10,596 nucleotides of DNA, taken from Trachelipus rathkii (taxonomy: Eukaryota; Arthropoda; Malacostraca; Isopoda; Trachelipodidae). The translations under genes were made by a program, and so were the position numbers. The notes beneath the pieces were generated by a model. That model was not told the DNA's origin. It saw only the letters and a list, made by a program, of their open reading frames with translations, and did not search any database. The DNA is taken from assembly GCA_015478945.1 (NCBI GenBank), contig JABUQX010086770.1, positions 30,001 through 40,596 of the forward strand, in the 5' to 3' direction. Positions 1-7,665 of the stretch are shown here, piece after piece (positions within the stretch are counted from its first letter, which is position 1; every line of letters begins with the position of its first letter).

Positions 1-1060
1 TTCTATCTCTCTATATCATTAATAGGTTAGAGTAGCACCTTCCACTACACGCTTCTTATTCTCCATCATTTCTAACACCATCTTCCTCACCCCCTGCCAC
101 ACCCATCTCTAATTCTTTCATAGCTCCATCCATATACATACAAATTGAAAAACCAAGGGGACATAACACATCCTGCCTCATCCGCTATATTATCATATAT
201 TGAAACCAATAATCACTTTCGACTCCATTGATTCTTATACACACGCCTCACTATCGTCATACATACTTTATTTTGATTCATTCACGAAGCCTACCTCCAA
301 CATCCATTTATCCACTAAACCTGCGATATCGGTGCTTCCCTAATTATCTATACTATGGTCTTTTCGCAATTTACATAAAACATCCTTCTCCTCTTAATCT
401 TCTAATACACTTTTATCTTCTGCTCCTCATTTTTTCTCAGTCATTCTGTTTCAATGTAAAGATTTTGTATCCACTAACACCTCTACACTTCATACTAATA
501 AACTCAGCAATCTCCATTGTTATCTTCACCATCACAGTCCCTTTAACTAGTCACCCGCACCCCACTCATCTTCTGATAAATTATATCCAGCATATATCTT
601 CTCCTATCCACACTCGAATAAAACTAATTTCCATTACTATAATTCCTACCAGTTTCGCCCTCCTTATCTCTCCTTTACCTTTATATAATGGTACTATCTA
701 TTACTGCTCTCCTTCAACCCTTTGGAACTATATACTTCTCATTTAAACCTTCTTATTATTACATATATTCTAATCACAATTCTTCATCACCATCTCGCCA
801 ACCTGTCTTGATCATTTCCATCCAGATATTATCTCATCTATACATGTCAGATTTATACATTCTTTCAAACTCATCCTTCCACTTATATACCAAGTCACTC
901 TCCTCCATTGCTAAATTATAACCTCTATCCTCCAATAATCTTCCATATATCTCCCTTACTTGACATGCATCAAGGACCCAACGCACACAATTCACTTATC
1001 ACCTATTCACTTGTACTGTTCAATTTATTATTACAGATTCTCGAAGTATTTCCCTCTCCC
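1..1060 (-). pseudogene. LINE reverse transcriptase, frameshifted remnant
   Basis: An intact protein of this kind copies the element's RNA into DNA at the target site. Reading right to left on the minus strand, recognisable pieces occur in family order. YFENL lies at 1048-1034. VPKG-stop-RRAVI starts at 728, with TGA where the family usually has Trp, and NYS follows at 644-636 in the same frame, matching the NYRGIS region. VSGYKIFTLKQ (478-446) matches the GCVDQIF region. EKTIV-stop-IIREA (365-333) corresponds to EKAYDRIDREA. RINGVESDYWF lies at 238-203, GCVMSPWFFNLY at 173-138 and MDGAMKELEMG at 133-101. The frame changes at least six times across these pieces. The catalytic YADD box is expected at about 30-10, but only a degraded trace is visible there. 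The family identification is secure; the copy cannot be functional. Confidence 0.85.
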
Positions 1061-1125
1061 ACAGGCGTGCGCCTCAGCATCCATGGTTCATCAGTACTTA
1101 CCAAGCACCATTCCTATTCATTATC
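1..1125 (-). mobile_element. 5'-truncated, decayed non-LTR retrotransposon (LINE), antisense
   Basis: The reverse strand of this block reads as part of a LINE polyprotein, from the linker before the reverse transcriptase (near 1048) to the conserved palm motifs (near 100). The element's 3' part continues past the left edge of the window. Its upstream end is lost near 1125, where the sequence changes abruptly to a TA tract. No endonuclease domain is seen to the right, which fits a 5'-truncated insertion, the usual fate of LINE copies, although later replacement by the TA tract is possible. The sense strand is purine-rich, so the plus strand appears strikingly pyrimidine-rich. Many indels and stops mark an old, inactive copy. 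I do not assign a clade; the style matches the general non-LTR reverse transcriptase family common in arthropod genomes. Confidence 0.85.
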
Positions 1126-1333
1126 TTTATATATATATATTTTACTATATATTATTTTTACACGGTAATTTCTATATGGGTATAGATTATAAACTTGTAT
1201 ACTATCTATATATTTACTATAGGTATTATATTATATACTAATACTCCACATTCTATTATTATTATACTATATATTATTTTACTATATAATTCCATTAATA
1301 TTAATAGTACCTATATTACTACCTAAATATTAG
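1126..1333. repeat. TA-rich low-complexity tract
   Basis: Imperfect TA and TATTA runs with almost no G or C fill this stretch, immediately next to the truncated end of the retrotransposon. It is probably a decayed microsatellite. No gene is present. Confidence 0.7.
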
Positions 1334-1406
1334 TTTACTTTTTTGTTCTTTTTTGTTTTTCCTTATTAATTTTTCCCCCCTTTTTTCTCGCTTATCTATT
1401 TTTTTT
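1334..1406. repeat. T/C-rich pyrimidine tract
   Basis: The plus strand is almost entirely T and C, with runs such as six C followed by six T and a late run of eight T. It could be a simple polypyrimidine tract. Alternatively it could be the A-rich tail of a retroposed copy on the minus strand whose body would lie at 1410-1770. No target-site duplication was found, so the second reading is speculative. Confidence 0.5.
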
Positions 1407-1409
1407 GCT

Positions 1410-1770
1410 GTCGTTGTCTGCCCGGCGTTTTTAGCCATCTTTAGGCCGCCTCATCTATTTCATCTGCCACTATGTTTGTGCCTATGCTTTGCCCTACGTT
1501 AAGCGGGCTCTGACGGTGTAAGTTCATATTTTACTGTGAACATTAAGCATCTGCTCAAGTTTTCCCAGTGATACAAATTTCTTTATTTTATTTAGTCGTT
1601 TTTTCCATTGCATTTATGTTTTATTCTTAGTTTCTTCTTGCTCGGGCATTCAATTAGAATTCCCTCCATTCTTAATTCTTTCCTTAATTAGGTACGAATT
1701 ACCCATCTATCTCCGAAGATAAACTATTAGTTCTCAGCAGATGCTACCATTATTAATAATTCTCACTTTA
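1410..1770. other. Unassigned complex-sequence block
   Basis: This block has higher complexity and more GC than its flanks, for example around 1421-1520, and is bounded on both sides by simple sequence. I read both strands and found no open frame of useful length, no recognisable protein fragment and no RNA gene. It may be the remains of a transposable element, but that is only suggested by its island-like setting. Confidence 0.35.
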
Positions 1771-1782
1771 TGAATTCATATT

Positions 1783-1980
1783 TATACTATTAATATATAT
1801 TATATATATATAATATATTTATACTTATATAAATATACTATTTTAATATCTATATTATTTATATATATCTTATATCTTTATTACAATACATATATCTATA
1901 TCTATATCTTTTAATATATTATATATATTATCACATATTATATATATATTCATATATATTACATCTAACTATGTATATAT
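1783..1980. repeat. TA-rich microsatellite-like tract
   Basis: Nearly continuous TATATA and ATATCT patterns run for about 200 bases. The sequence is self-complementary throughout and could extrude as a cruciform. No gene is present. Confidence 0.75.
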
Positions 1981-2044
1981 TCTTTGTCCCATATTTTATT
2001 TTTAACCGGCTATCTTCGTGATGTTCCTTAAGTGTGAGACGTCT

Positions 2045-2330
2045 AAATATATATATACTATAGTCATATATACTACTATTATAGGTAGGTACATACTATA
2101 TATACTCTATATCCTATGCACACTATTATACTATACCCTTGTTATAATATATATATATCTTTTCGTTCTTTTCCCACTCCCCTATAAATACTAGCTTATA
2201 TCATAACCTCATCGATTTATTTTTATTACATCAATCTACAAGAATATTACTTATACTATATACTAGGTATCACTTATATACTAGGGCTACTACCTCATAT
2301 TACTATTATATAATTCACAGAGTAGTAACA
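2045..2330. repeat. AT-rich low-complexity region with TA runs
   Basis: TA runs occur at about 2047-2057 and 2147-2157, joined by ACTATA-type sequence, then by AT-rich sequence to about 2330. No coding signal is visible. It ends where the GC-richer block begins. Confidence 0.6.
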
Positions 2331-2400
2331 AGAGAGATCTGGGTACGATCAATTGTCTTAATACTGAAATACCTACACTTTTCCGGGAACCCTTTGGCAA

Positions 2401-2439
2401 CCCCTTCGAAGAGGGGTGCGTCAGAGCGGCGTTCACCGC
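2401..2439. repeat. Two adjacent small hairpins
   Basis: The first hairpin is CCCCTT, loop CGAA, GAGGGG at 2401-2416, giving six pairs including one G-T wobble. The second is GCGG, loop CGTTCA, CCGC at 2426-2439. They lie nine bases apart in the most GC-rich part of the block. The pairing is visible in the sequence; any function, such as a transposon end or structured RNA, is unknown. Confidence 0.55.
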
Positions 2440-2580
2440 AGCTAACCGTTCCGTAACATGTCCCTTAAGTTAATTTTGGCCCCTCTCATCTTGATTTCCG
2501 CCCCTCTTAATATTGGGCTTTAGTTCCTTTCCCCTTAACTTGCATGTTTTTGTGGGGCCTTGGATATTTTCGTGTCTCTT

Positions 2581-2623
2581 GGCCTGAATATCTCGGTACT
2601 GTGAAATACTCGTATTCAAGGCC
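2581..2623. repeat. Imperfect inverted repeat
   Basis: GGCCTGAATA at 2581-2590 pairs with TATTCAAGGCC at 2613-2623, with one extra base in the second arm. The loop is 22 bases. It is short enough to be chance. Confidence 0.4.
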
Positions 2624-2682
2624 TGAGAAATTGTACTTTTCATCACGAAGGGTTACCGTTTTGAGGGGATTTTAAGTAGGGC

Positions 2683-2767
2683 GACATGTAGGACTACTTT
2701 TGCATGCAGTATTCCTGTTTTGTATGGAACTGTCCTACGGGACATGTAGGTTTCATCCAGGTACCTG
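2683..2767. repeat. Direct repeat with nearby hairpin and palindrome
   Basis: GACATGTAGG occurs at 2683-2692 and again at 2741-2750. CCTAC at 2734-2738 pairs with GTAGG at 2746-2750, so the second copy also forms a small hairpin. A perfect 10-base palindrome, CAGGTACCTG, lies at 2758-2767. Together these look like a repeat-element terminus, but I cannot name one. Confidence 0.45.
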
Positions 2768-2815
2768 ACCCTAACTTATCCTGTATGTAATCTTGAGTTT
2801 TTTATTTTATTTACA

Positions 2816-3140
2816 TCCACATTTAAACTCTTACACCTACACACACTCACGACAGCGGCGCAACAAATAACAACACTACGGCTTATCGTATACACACATC
2901 GTTCACTCTGATACGCACATATTGTGTGTGTGTATTCAAGAATGGTTTTGCTAAGCTACTTTTATACATCACACTTTACACACCCACACACCAAAACCAC
3001 ATCATGACAGCTTTATACCCTTCATTACTCCCTACCCCATGGGCAAAGACACTTCAGACCTCACCCCTATAGACCACTTACAGGCTCACCCATAGTACAC
3101 TTACACTCCCCCTATCATCACTTACACACATCACACATTC
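2816..3140. repeat. A/C-rich low-complexity stretch
   Basis: The plus strand is rich in ACAC and CACTTACA patterns and poor in G. A local inverted repeat is formed by ATACACACA at 2890-2898 and TGTGTGTAT at 2927-2935. It is most simply a decayed (AC)n microsatellite with a short segment in the opposite orientation. No gene is seen. Confidence 0.55.
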
Positions 3141-4305
3141 GATATTTTAATGCCTTGCTTTGATGGCCTTCCAGCTTTGGATGCTCAAACTCTTGATTGT
3201 TAGCCTCGGGATACTTAATGAAATGCTAGGTTATCTCCAGAGAGTATTCTCCTCTTGGTGTATCATTTGCCTCAGTTCAGCATTTTGATTGCACGTTTTT
3301 CCAACTGGTTATTGAAACGTCTGCGGCGGCCGTACCCGGTCTACTTTTTAGCGTTAGTTCTCGATTTTGGCTCAGTCTTTTGTCTTTGCCTGGTCATTAT
3401 ATTTGAGGTATTTTGGTTTATGGTGTCTACAAAATTTATGGTATTTGTCGCCCTCATAATCATTTATTGATTTGTCTTGTGACTCGGTGGGTCTTTTATA
3501 CTATTGATGAGTCATCTTTGCTGGTTCCAAACTCTTGTGGACTTTTTGATGGTTCAGTACATTTTGATCGGTTCCCAATCACCCGTAAGGATGTCGTCTG
3601 GAGTGTGGGCTGAACTTTTTTAGTGTTTTGGGTTTTTCACATACTGAGTAGAATCGCCCTATTTTAAGCGTTTATTGTAGTGACCAAGGGGTGACGTGTC
3701 TTTACGCAGGTTAGTCGGAGTCATGTCTGAATTTAGTTGCCACAGCTGAGTAGACCGTAAGGGTGAGTTGCCTTTACATAAAATGTGGGTGAAACTAACT
3801 GAGGAATGAACACATTAGCTGCTATATCTGATGTGCACTAAAAGATGGCCTATTTGTACATAACTGATGTCGGTGGAATTAAGGTAAGCTAAATCGTTAG
3901 TTATATTTTTCAAGCCTAGTAATCTTCTTGACTTCTTCCCCTAGATGAATAGGACCTCATGATATAGCCCTAATATTGGTTGTCTAACAATAACCTAGTT
4001 ATATTTTGTAGTATGGGAATTCAGATTAATGTCGGTGGATTATTACGATTAGTGGATGGAAGACTGCGGGTGGGTCCCTTTACCATATGAGTTTAAGCTT
4101 TTATATTTTGCTAGCGACTTTATTGAGCGGACGTGAAACAGATATATAATTCATAATGAGTTCGATTTCTATTTGGGGCAGTTTGGAACAGCAAAAACGT
4201 CTTCCGATGTTCCGTGGTTCCCAGACGCTTGATAAATGAGATTTGATGAATTCCCATTTCAGGGTAGTTTAAGTTGCACTTACGTTGTCACAAAAATTTA
4301 TTTCA
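3141..4305. other. Unassigned region, no supported gene
   Basis: The composition is mixed and without tandem structure. Two short plus-strand open frames (3255-3470 and 3413-3613, 71 and 66 codons) overlap in different frames and resemble no domain I recognise; they are near the length expected by chance. A ten-base match, TGTCGGTGGA, occurs near 3868 and again near 4030, which is weak. I see nothing else that can be annotated. Confidence 0.4.
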
Positions 4306-4440
4306 TGGCCGCTGAAGACCCCGGCCTCGCTATGGCGCCAGTCAGACGGTGCTGCCATATTACTCGCGTAAACAGACTCGCAGCGCGTGCGGCACCAGAG
4401 AGCGCAATATTTGACGGAGGTCCGCGCTTCCGTGAATCGA
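4306..4440. other. Short GC- and CpG-rich island
   Basis: About 135 bases are markedly GC-rich, with many CG dinucleotides, inside an AT-rich region. GGTGCTGC at 4348-4355 pairs with GCGGCACC at 4389-4396 (eight pairs, one wobble), and GGCGCC at about 4334-4339 is a palindrome. A 94-codon plus-strand frame (4236-4520) runs through it but has no recognisable domain. A short interspersed repeat, a transposon fragment or a small exon are all possible. The sequence does not decide between them. Confidence 0.45.
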
Positions 4441-4634
4441 TCAAAAATATATTTATATTGAAAGTCAATTGTGTAAAAACACTACTGTATGTATTATCAA
4501 TGCAGAATGATACGTCTTAATTTATAATAGTATCCTCTGAGTCATGTCGGCATGTTTTATTTTCATCTACTTATAACTATTTTTTATTTAAAAACATTAT
4601 TACTGTTACCTAGGAGCTTCAAGGATGTAAATGA

Positions 4635-4968
4635 AACAGTAAATCAATGAGACTTCTAATGTCCTTGTCACTCAGTAGGAATAGTTAAGGCTTGTTTAGC
4701 TGCTTTACGCTACATACTGAATTTATTGCTTGTTACTGCTTGTACATCATAATATGTGATTAACAGTTAAGTTGGGTCTTTTATATTGTATTATTTTTTT
4801 TGTTTTTGAATACCTTTTGATTTTTATAGTTGTCTAAAGAATTTCTAATGTATAGTCAAGAAAAACACAGTGTCCATGTTATATCCTATCAACCTTTATT
4901 TTTACTGATAAATCTGCTAACTCTAATTTTTCTTAAAAACATTACTTTATCGACTTTAATCTAGTAAT
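4635..4968. repeat. Tandem repeat unit 1
   Basis: This is the first full unit (334 bases). It begins with the AACAGTAAATC anchor, then has an AGTAGGAATAGTTAAGGCTT stretch, a T-rich middle, AAGAAAAACA at 4858 and CCTTTATTTTTAC at 4893. It has no coding potential. Confidence 0.65.
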
Positions 4969-5313
4969 AACAGTAAATCAATAGTCACTGTTGCCGTAGC
5001 ATACAGAGGGATTAGTTAACAGCTTTGTGTTTTACTGTTTTACTCAAGGCTTTCTCAGGCGCTTGTACTCTATTCATATATTTATTAACATAATCTGTTC
5101 TTTGCTTTTGTAGTTTTTCATACAGATTTTTTATTTTTGTGATAAATTTTACATGTAAGTAAGAAAAACAACGAGACGTGTTTTTTGCCGACTGCTTATT
5201 AAAAAGGCTTCTTGTGCTTTTCAATCCTTTATTTTTACCCGGTTTCTAAAACATTAGTGCTCACGAATATTTAGTTAATAAACATATACTTATACAGACA
5301 CTCCCAATCATAA
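4969..5313. repeat. Tandem repeat unit 2
   Basis: This is the second full unit (345 bases). After the anchor it reads GGGATTAGTTAACAGCTTTG and then TTTACTGTTTTACT. This part matches unit 1 loosely and the copy at 7530-7665 more closely. A 70-codon minus-strand frame (5012-5224) lies wholly inside the unit and is best read as chance. Confidence 0.65.
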
Positions 5314-5470
5314 AACAGTAAATCCAATTAGTGCTGTTAGCTTAGCAAACAATATTTGGGTATTTAGTTTAAACAATGCGAGAGAGGACCTATTTAAAGA
5401 AAAAAAGGGGGGCAACACAAAATTAGTTTTATTGCTTTACTGCCTTACTGGATTTACTGACTTTACATCA
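5314..5470. repeat. Tandem repeat unit 3, partial
   Basis: The unit begins with the AACAGTAAATC anchor and TAGCAAACA, then has roughly 50 extra bases relative to unit 2. It resumes with GGCAACACAAAATTAG and a degenerate CTTTACTG run at 5434-5466. It ends where the TTATT-rich tract starts, so the rest of the unit is lost or buried. Confidence 0.6.
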
Positions 5471-5471
5471 T

Positions 5472-6300
5472 ATTATTAATTATCTACCAATTTCATGTTT
5501 TTTTCTTTTATATTTTAAATTTTATCATTTATTATCTTTTAATTACTTATATAATTCATTATCTATATTACTTTATTATTATATATTTTTTTATTACTTA
5601 TTTTTATATTATTAATTTTTTAATTATTATTACTTTTTTATTACCTATTTATTTGTACTTATTATATTTTTTTATTATTTATTTTATTCTTCTATTATAA
5701 TAATGTGTTTTACATTATTTATTTTTCATTTATATTTTATTTTCTTAAACTATATTACGTTTTTTATTATTTTCTAATTTCTCATTATTTATTTTTATTA
5801 TTTCTCTATTCATTATTATTATTATATTTATTCTATATTTCATCTTTATTATTATTTCAATTTTTATTATTATGATTTTTATTTATTATTATTTTTATTC
5901 ATTTATTTTCTTAATTTTAATTATTCATTTAATTATTAATAACTTTTTATTATGAGAATGGACTGCACTTGATTTTATTCTCTTATTCTTATTTTTATTA
6001 ATTAATTTATTTACAATGCTTTCTGGAAGATTTATTATTAAATATTACTTTATTATTTTTATTATTATTATTTTTTAATTATTTTTATTATTTTTATTAA
6101 TTTTAATTATTTCTTATTATTTTTATTATTTATTATTGGTTGTATTTATTTATATTTTATATATTTTATAATTATTTTTATTATTCTTCTATATAATATT
6201 TTTTATAACTTAGTTATTTTTCTATTTCTTTTTTTTCTTATAATTTTAATTAATTTCAAATTGTTTATTATTTTTATATTTTATTATTTCTAATATTAGT
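5472..6300. repeat. TTATT-rich tract, strongly strand-asymmetric
   Basis: About 830 bases consist mostly of TTATT, TTTATTA and ATT patterns on the plus strand, with T far exceeding A and very little G or C. A small island of normal complexity lies near 5950-5990. It looks like an expanded and decayed microsatellite built from several T-rich motifs. No gene is present. Confidence 0.75.
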
Positions 6301-7008
6301 TGTTATTTATGATTATGAATTTACTGAATGTAATGATCTAAATTATAATTTATTGAACATGATTCGTGATGTATGCAACTACGATAAATGGATATATGAT
6401 TAATTATCAGATCAATAAATTATTATCTACCATATGTTTCTTTAAAACTTAGCATAATTTATTAATTACAAACTATTATTTTATTATATTTTATTTCATA
6501 ATTAGATTTAATCTAAAGAACATTCACTTTTATATCTAATAATTAAAAATCAACTGGAAACTTTATTGGACCTTCTCATGTCCTACAAAGATATTAATCG
6601 CCTTTATTATCTCAATACATATTTCTACATATAATAAATTCATATATATTTATATCTATATTTTAATTAAATCCTTATATTACTTAATTATACTTATGGT
6701 CACTAATACACATCATATGTCTAACTCACTACTTAATTTAATAAGTAGTTATTATTTTGCCACAACTATTATTTTATTTATTACTTCATTGGCTATCTAC
6801 TAAACACACTTAAAAGATACGACTATAAACAAACAAAGCTAACTTTAACAGCGATTCATAAAAACCTAATGACTTCCTTAAACCAAAAAACTGGATAATT
6901 ACTGTTCAATTGCATAAATACATATTTAGTAGAAATAATAACTATAAAAGAATCGATCAACATAAGTATGACCTAGCAAAGGTAACCTTCTCATTTAAAC
7001 ATAATAAT
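6301..7008. other. AT-rich sequence, nothing recognised
   Basis: The sequence is AT-rich but not simply repetitive. I found no open frame of useful length, no element fragment and no RNA gene on either strand. Confidence 0.5.
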
Positions 7009-7010
7009 TT

Positions 7011-7190
7011 ACACACACACACACACAAACACAAACATTAATCATCACAAACTAGTTCACACAACACACCATAAACACAACTATTCCTACAAACACCCCA
7101 TCACACACAACATTCAAAATACAAACCACGAAATCACATCAGCAGCACCACTTCCAAACACATCACACTCAACAAACATGCAACTTCAAA
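7011..7190. repeat. (AC)n microsatellite with A/C-rich flank
   Basis: A perfect (AC) run lies at about 7011-7027. It is followed by about 160 bases that are mainly A, C and some T, with G nearly absent. The flank looks like a degraded extension of the dinucleotide repeat. It resembles 2816-3140 in composition, though no long identity was seen. Confidence 0.7.
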
Positions 7191-7529
7191 ATTCAATATA
7201 AATTTATTAACTATTTTTAATGTAAATAACTATTATTAAAATGTATAGTGTTGGTTATTAAATACTTATATTTTATTTATAAACATCCTCTTTATAAAAA
7301 ATTTAATATGGATGACGAAACTAATCACACGCTTTCCCAACAATTTTAAAACAATCTCTTTAATTAAAATTATTAAAAAAACATTCAACCTACACTAGTT
7401 TTCACCATCACAGGTAGGTGTCTGTTAACTATTAAACAATCTTTATTTTCCACTTAAATGATTGTAACAGAAATTTTATATAAAATACATCATATTTAAA
7501 CAGGAATACTCAGATAAGAGCAATAAAAA
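7191..7529. other. AT-rich sequence, nothing recognised
   Basis: No gene, element or structured repeat could be supported here. Confidence 0.45.
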
Positions 7530-7665
7530 GAGTAAAATTTATAATTGTATTTCACTGAGCAACAAGGGGATTAGTATGGCTTTGTTTTACTGCTTTACTG
7601 CTTTACTGTTTTATCCTGCTTTACAGCTGTCACTGCTTCTTAGCCGGATTAATAGATTAATCTCT
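7530..7665. repeat. Detached copy of the 335-345 bp repeat unit
   Basis: The order GAGCAACAAGGGGATTAGT, then GGCTTTG, then TTTTACTG repeats matches unit 2 of the upstream array (GGGATTAGTTAACAGCTTTG, then TTTACTG). The following CACTGCTTCTTAG and GATTAATAGATTAA resemble unit 1 near 4735-4765. Three CTTTACTG-like octamers lie at 7586-7609. The copy is about 2.1 kb from the array, so the unit is either dispersed or part of a longer array split by insertions. Confidence 0.55.

Larger units (their letters stand above)
2331..2815. other. Non-coding complex block with short hairpins
   Basis: Base composition is more balanced here than in the flanks, with no simple repeats and no long open frame on either strand. 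Several short inverted repeats lie within it and are listed separately. It has the look of the end or untranslated part of a transposable element, but I do not recognise a family. Confidence 0.4.
4530..5470. repeat. Decayed tandem repeat, period about 335-345 bp
   Basis: The 11-base anchor AACAGTAAATC occurs at 4635, 4969 and 5314, spaced 334 and 345 bases apart. A second anchor, CCTTTATTTTTAC, occurs at 4893 and 5226, 333 bases apart. A third, AAGAAAAACA, occurs at 4858 and 5161. The order of anchors is the same in each unit, which shows real tandem duplication. Sequence before 4635 resembles the end of a unit (a TTAAAAACATTA-like stretch near 4590), so a partial unit precedes the first full one. 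Units have diverged strongly by indels. This is probably old satellite DNA or a tandemly duplicated element. Confidence 0.7.

Noticed and set aside
228..1241. Plus-strand open frames of 172, 77, 86 and 93 codons
   Set aside because: They lie opposite the minus-strand reverse transcriptase remnant, overlap one another in different frames, and have low-complexity Ile/Leu/Ser/Pro/His-rich products caused by the pyrimidine-rich strand.
3380..3470. Minus-strand peptide around FCRHHKPKY as a possible gag fragment
   Set aside because: The Cys/His resemblance is short, stops follow quickly, and no protease or polymerase motif lies downstream.
3255..3613. Two short plus-strand frames of 71 and 66 codons
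   Set aside because: They overlap in different frames, are short and match no domain I recognise. The hydrophobic stretch in the first comes from T-rich codons.
4236..4520. 94-codon plus-strand frame through the GC-rich island
   Set aside because: No recognisable domain; high GC lowers stop frequency, which explains the length. A splice-acceptor-like TTTCAG near 4257-4262 alone does not make an exon.
5012..5224. 70-codon minus-strand frame
   Set aside because: It lies entirely inside a decayed tandem repeat unit and is not kept open in the neighbouring units.
4635..5324. Regularly spaced repeats as a CRISPR array
   Set aside because: The repeated parts are diverged and fill the whole 335-345 base unit, with no short identical repeat and unique spacer pattern, and the setting is an animal-type genome.
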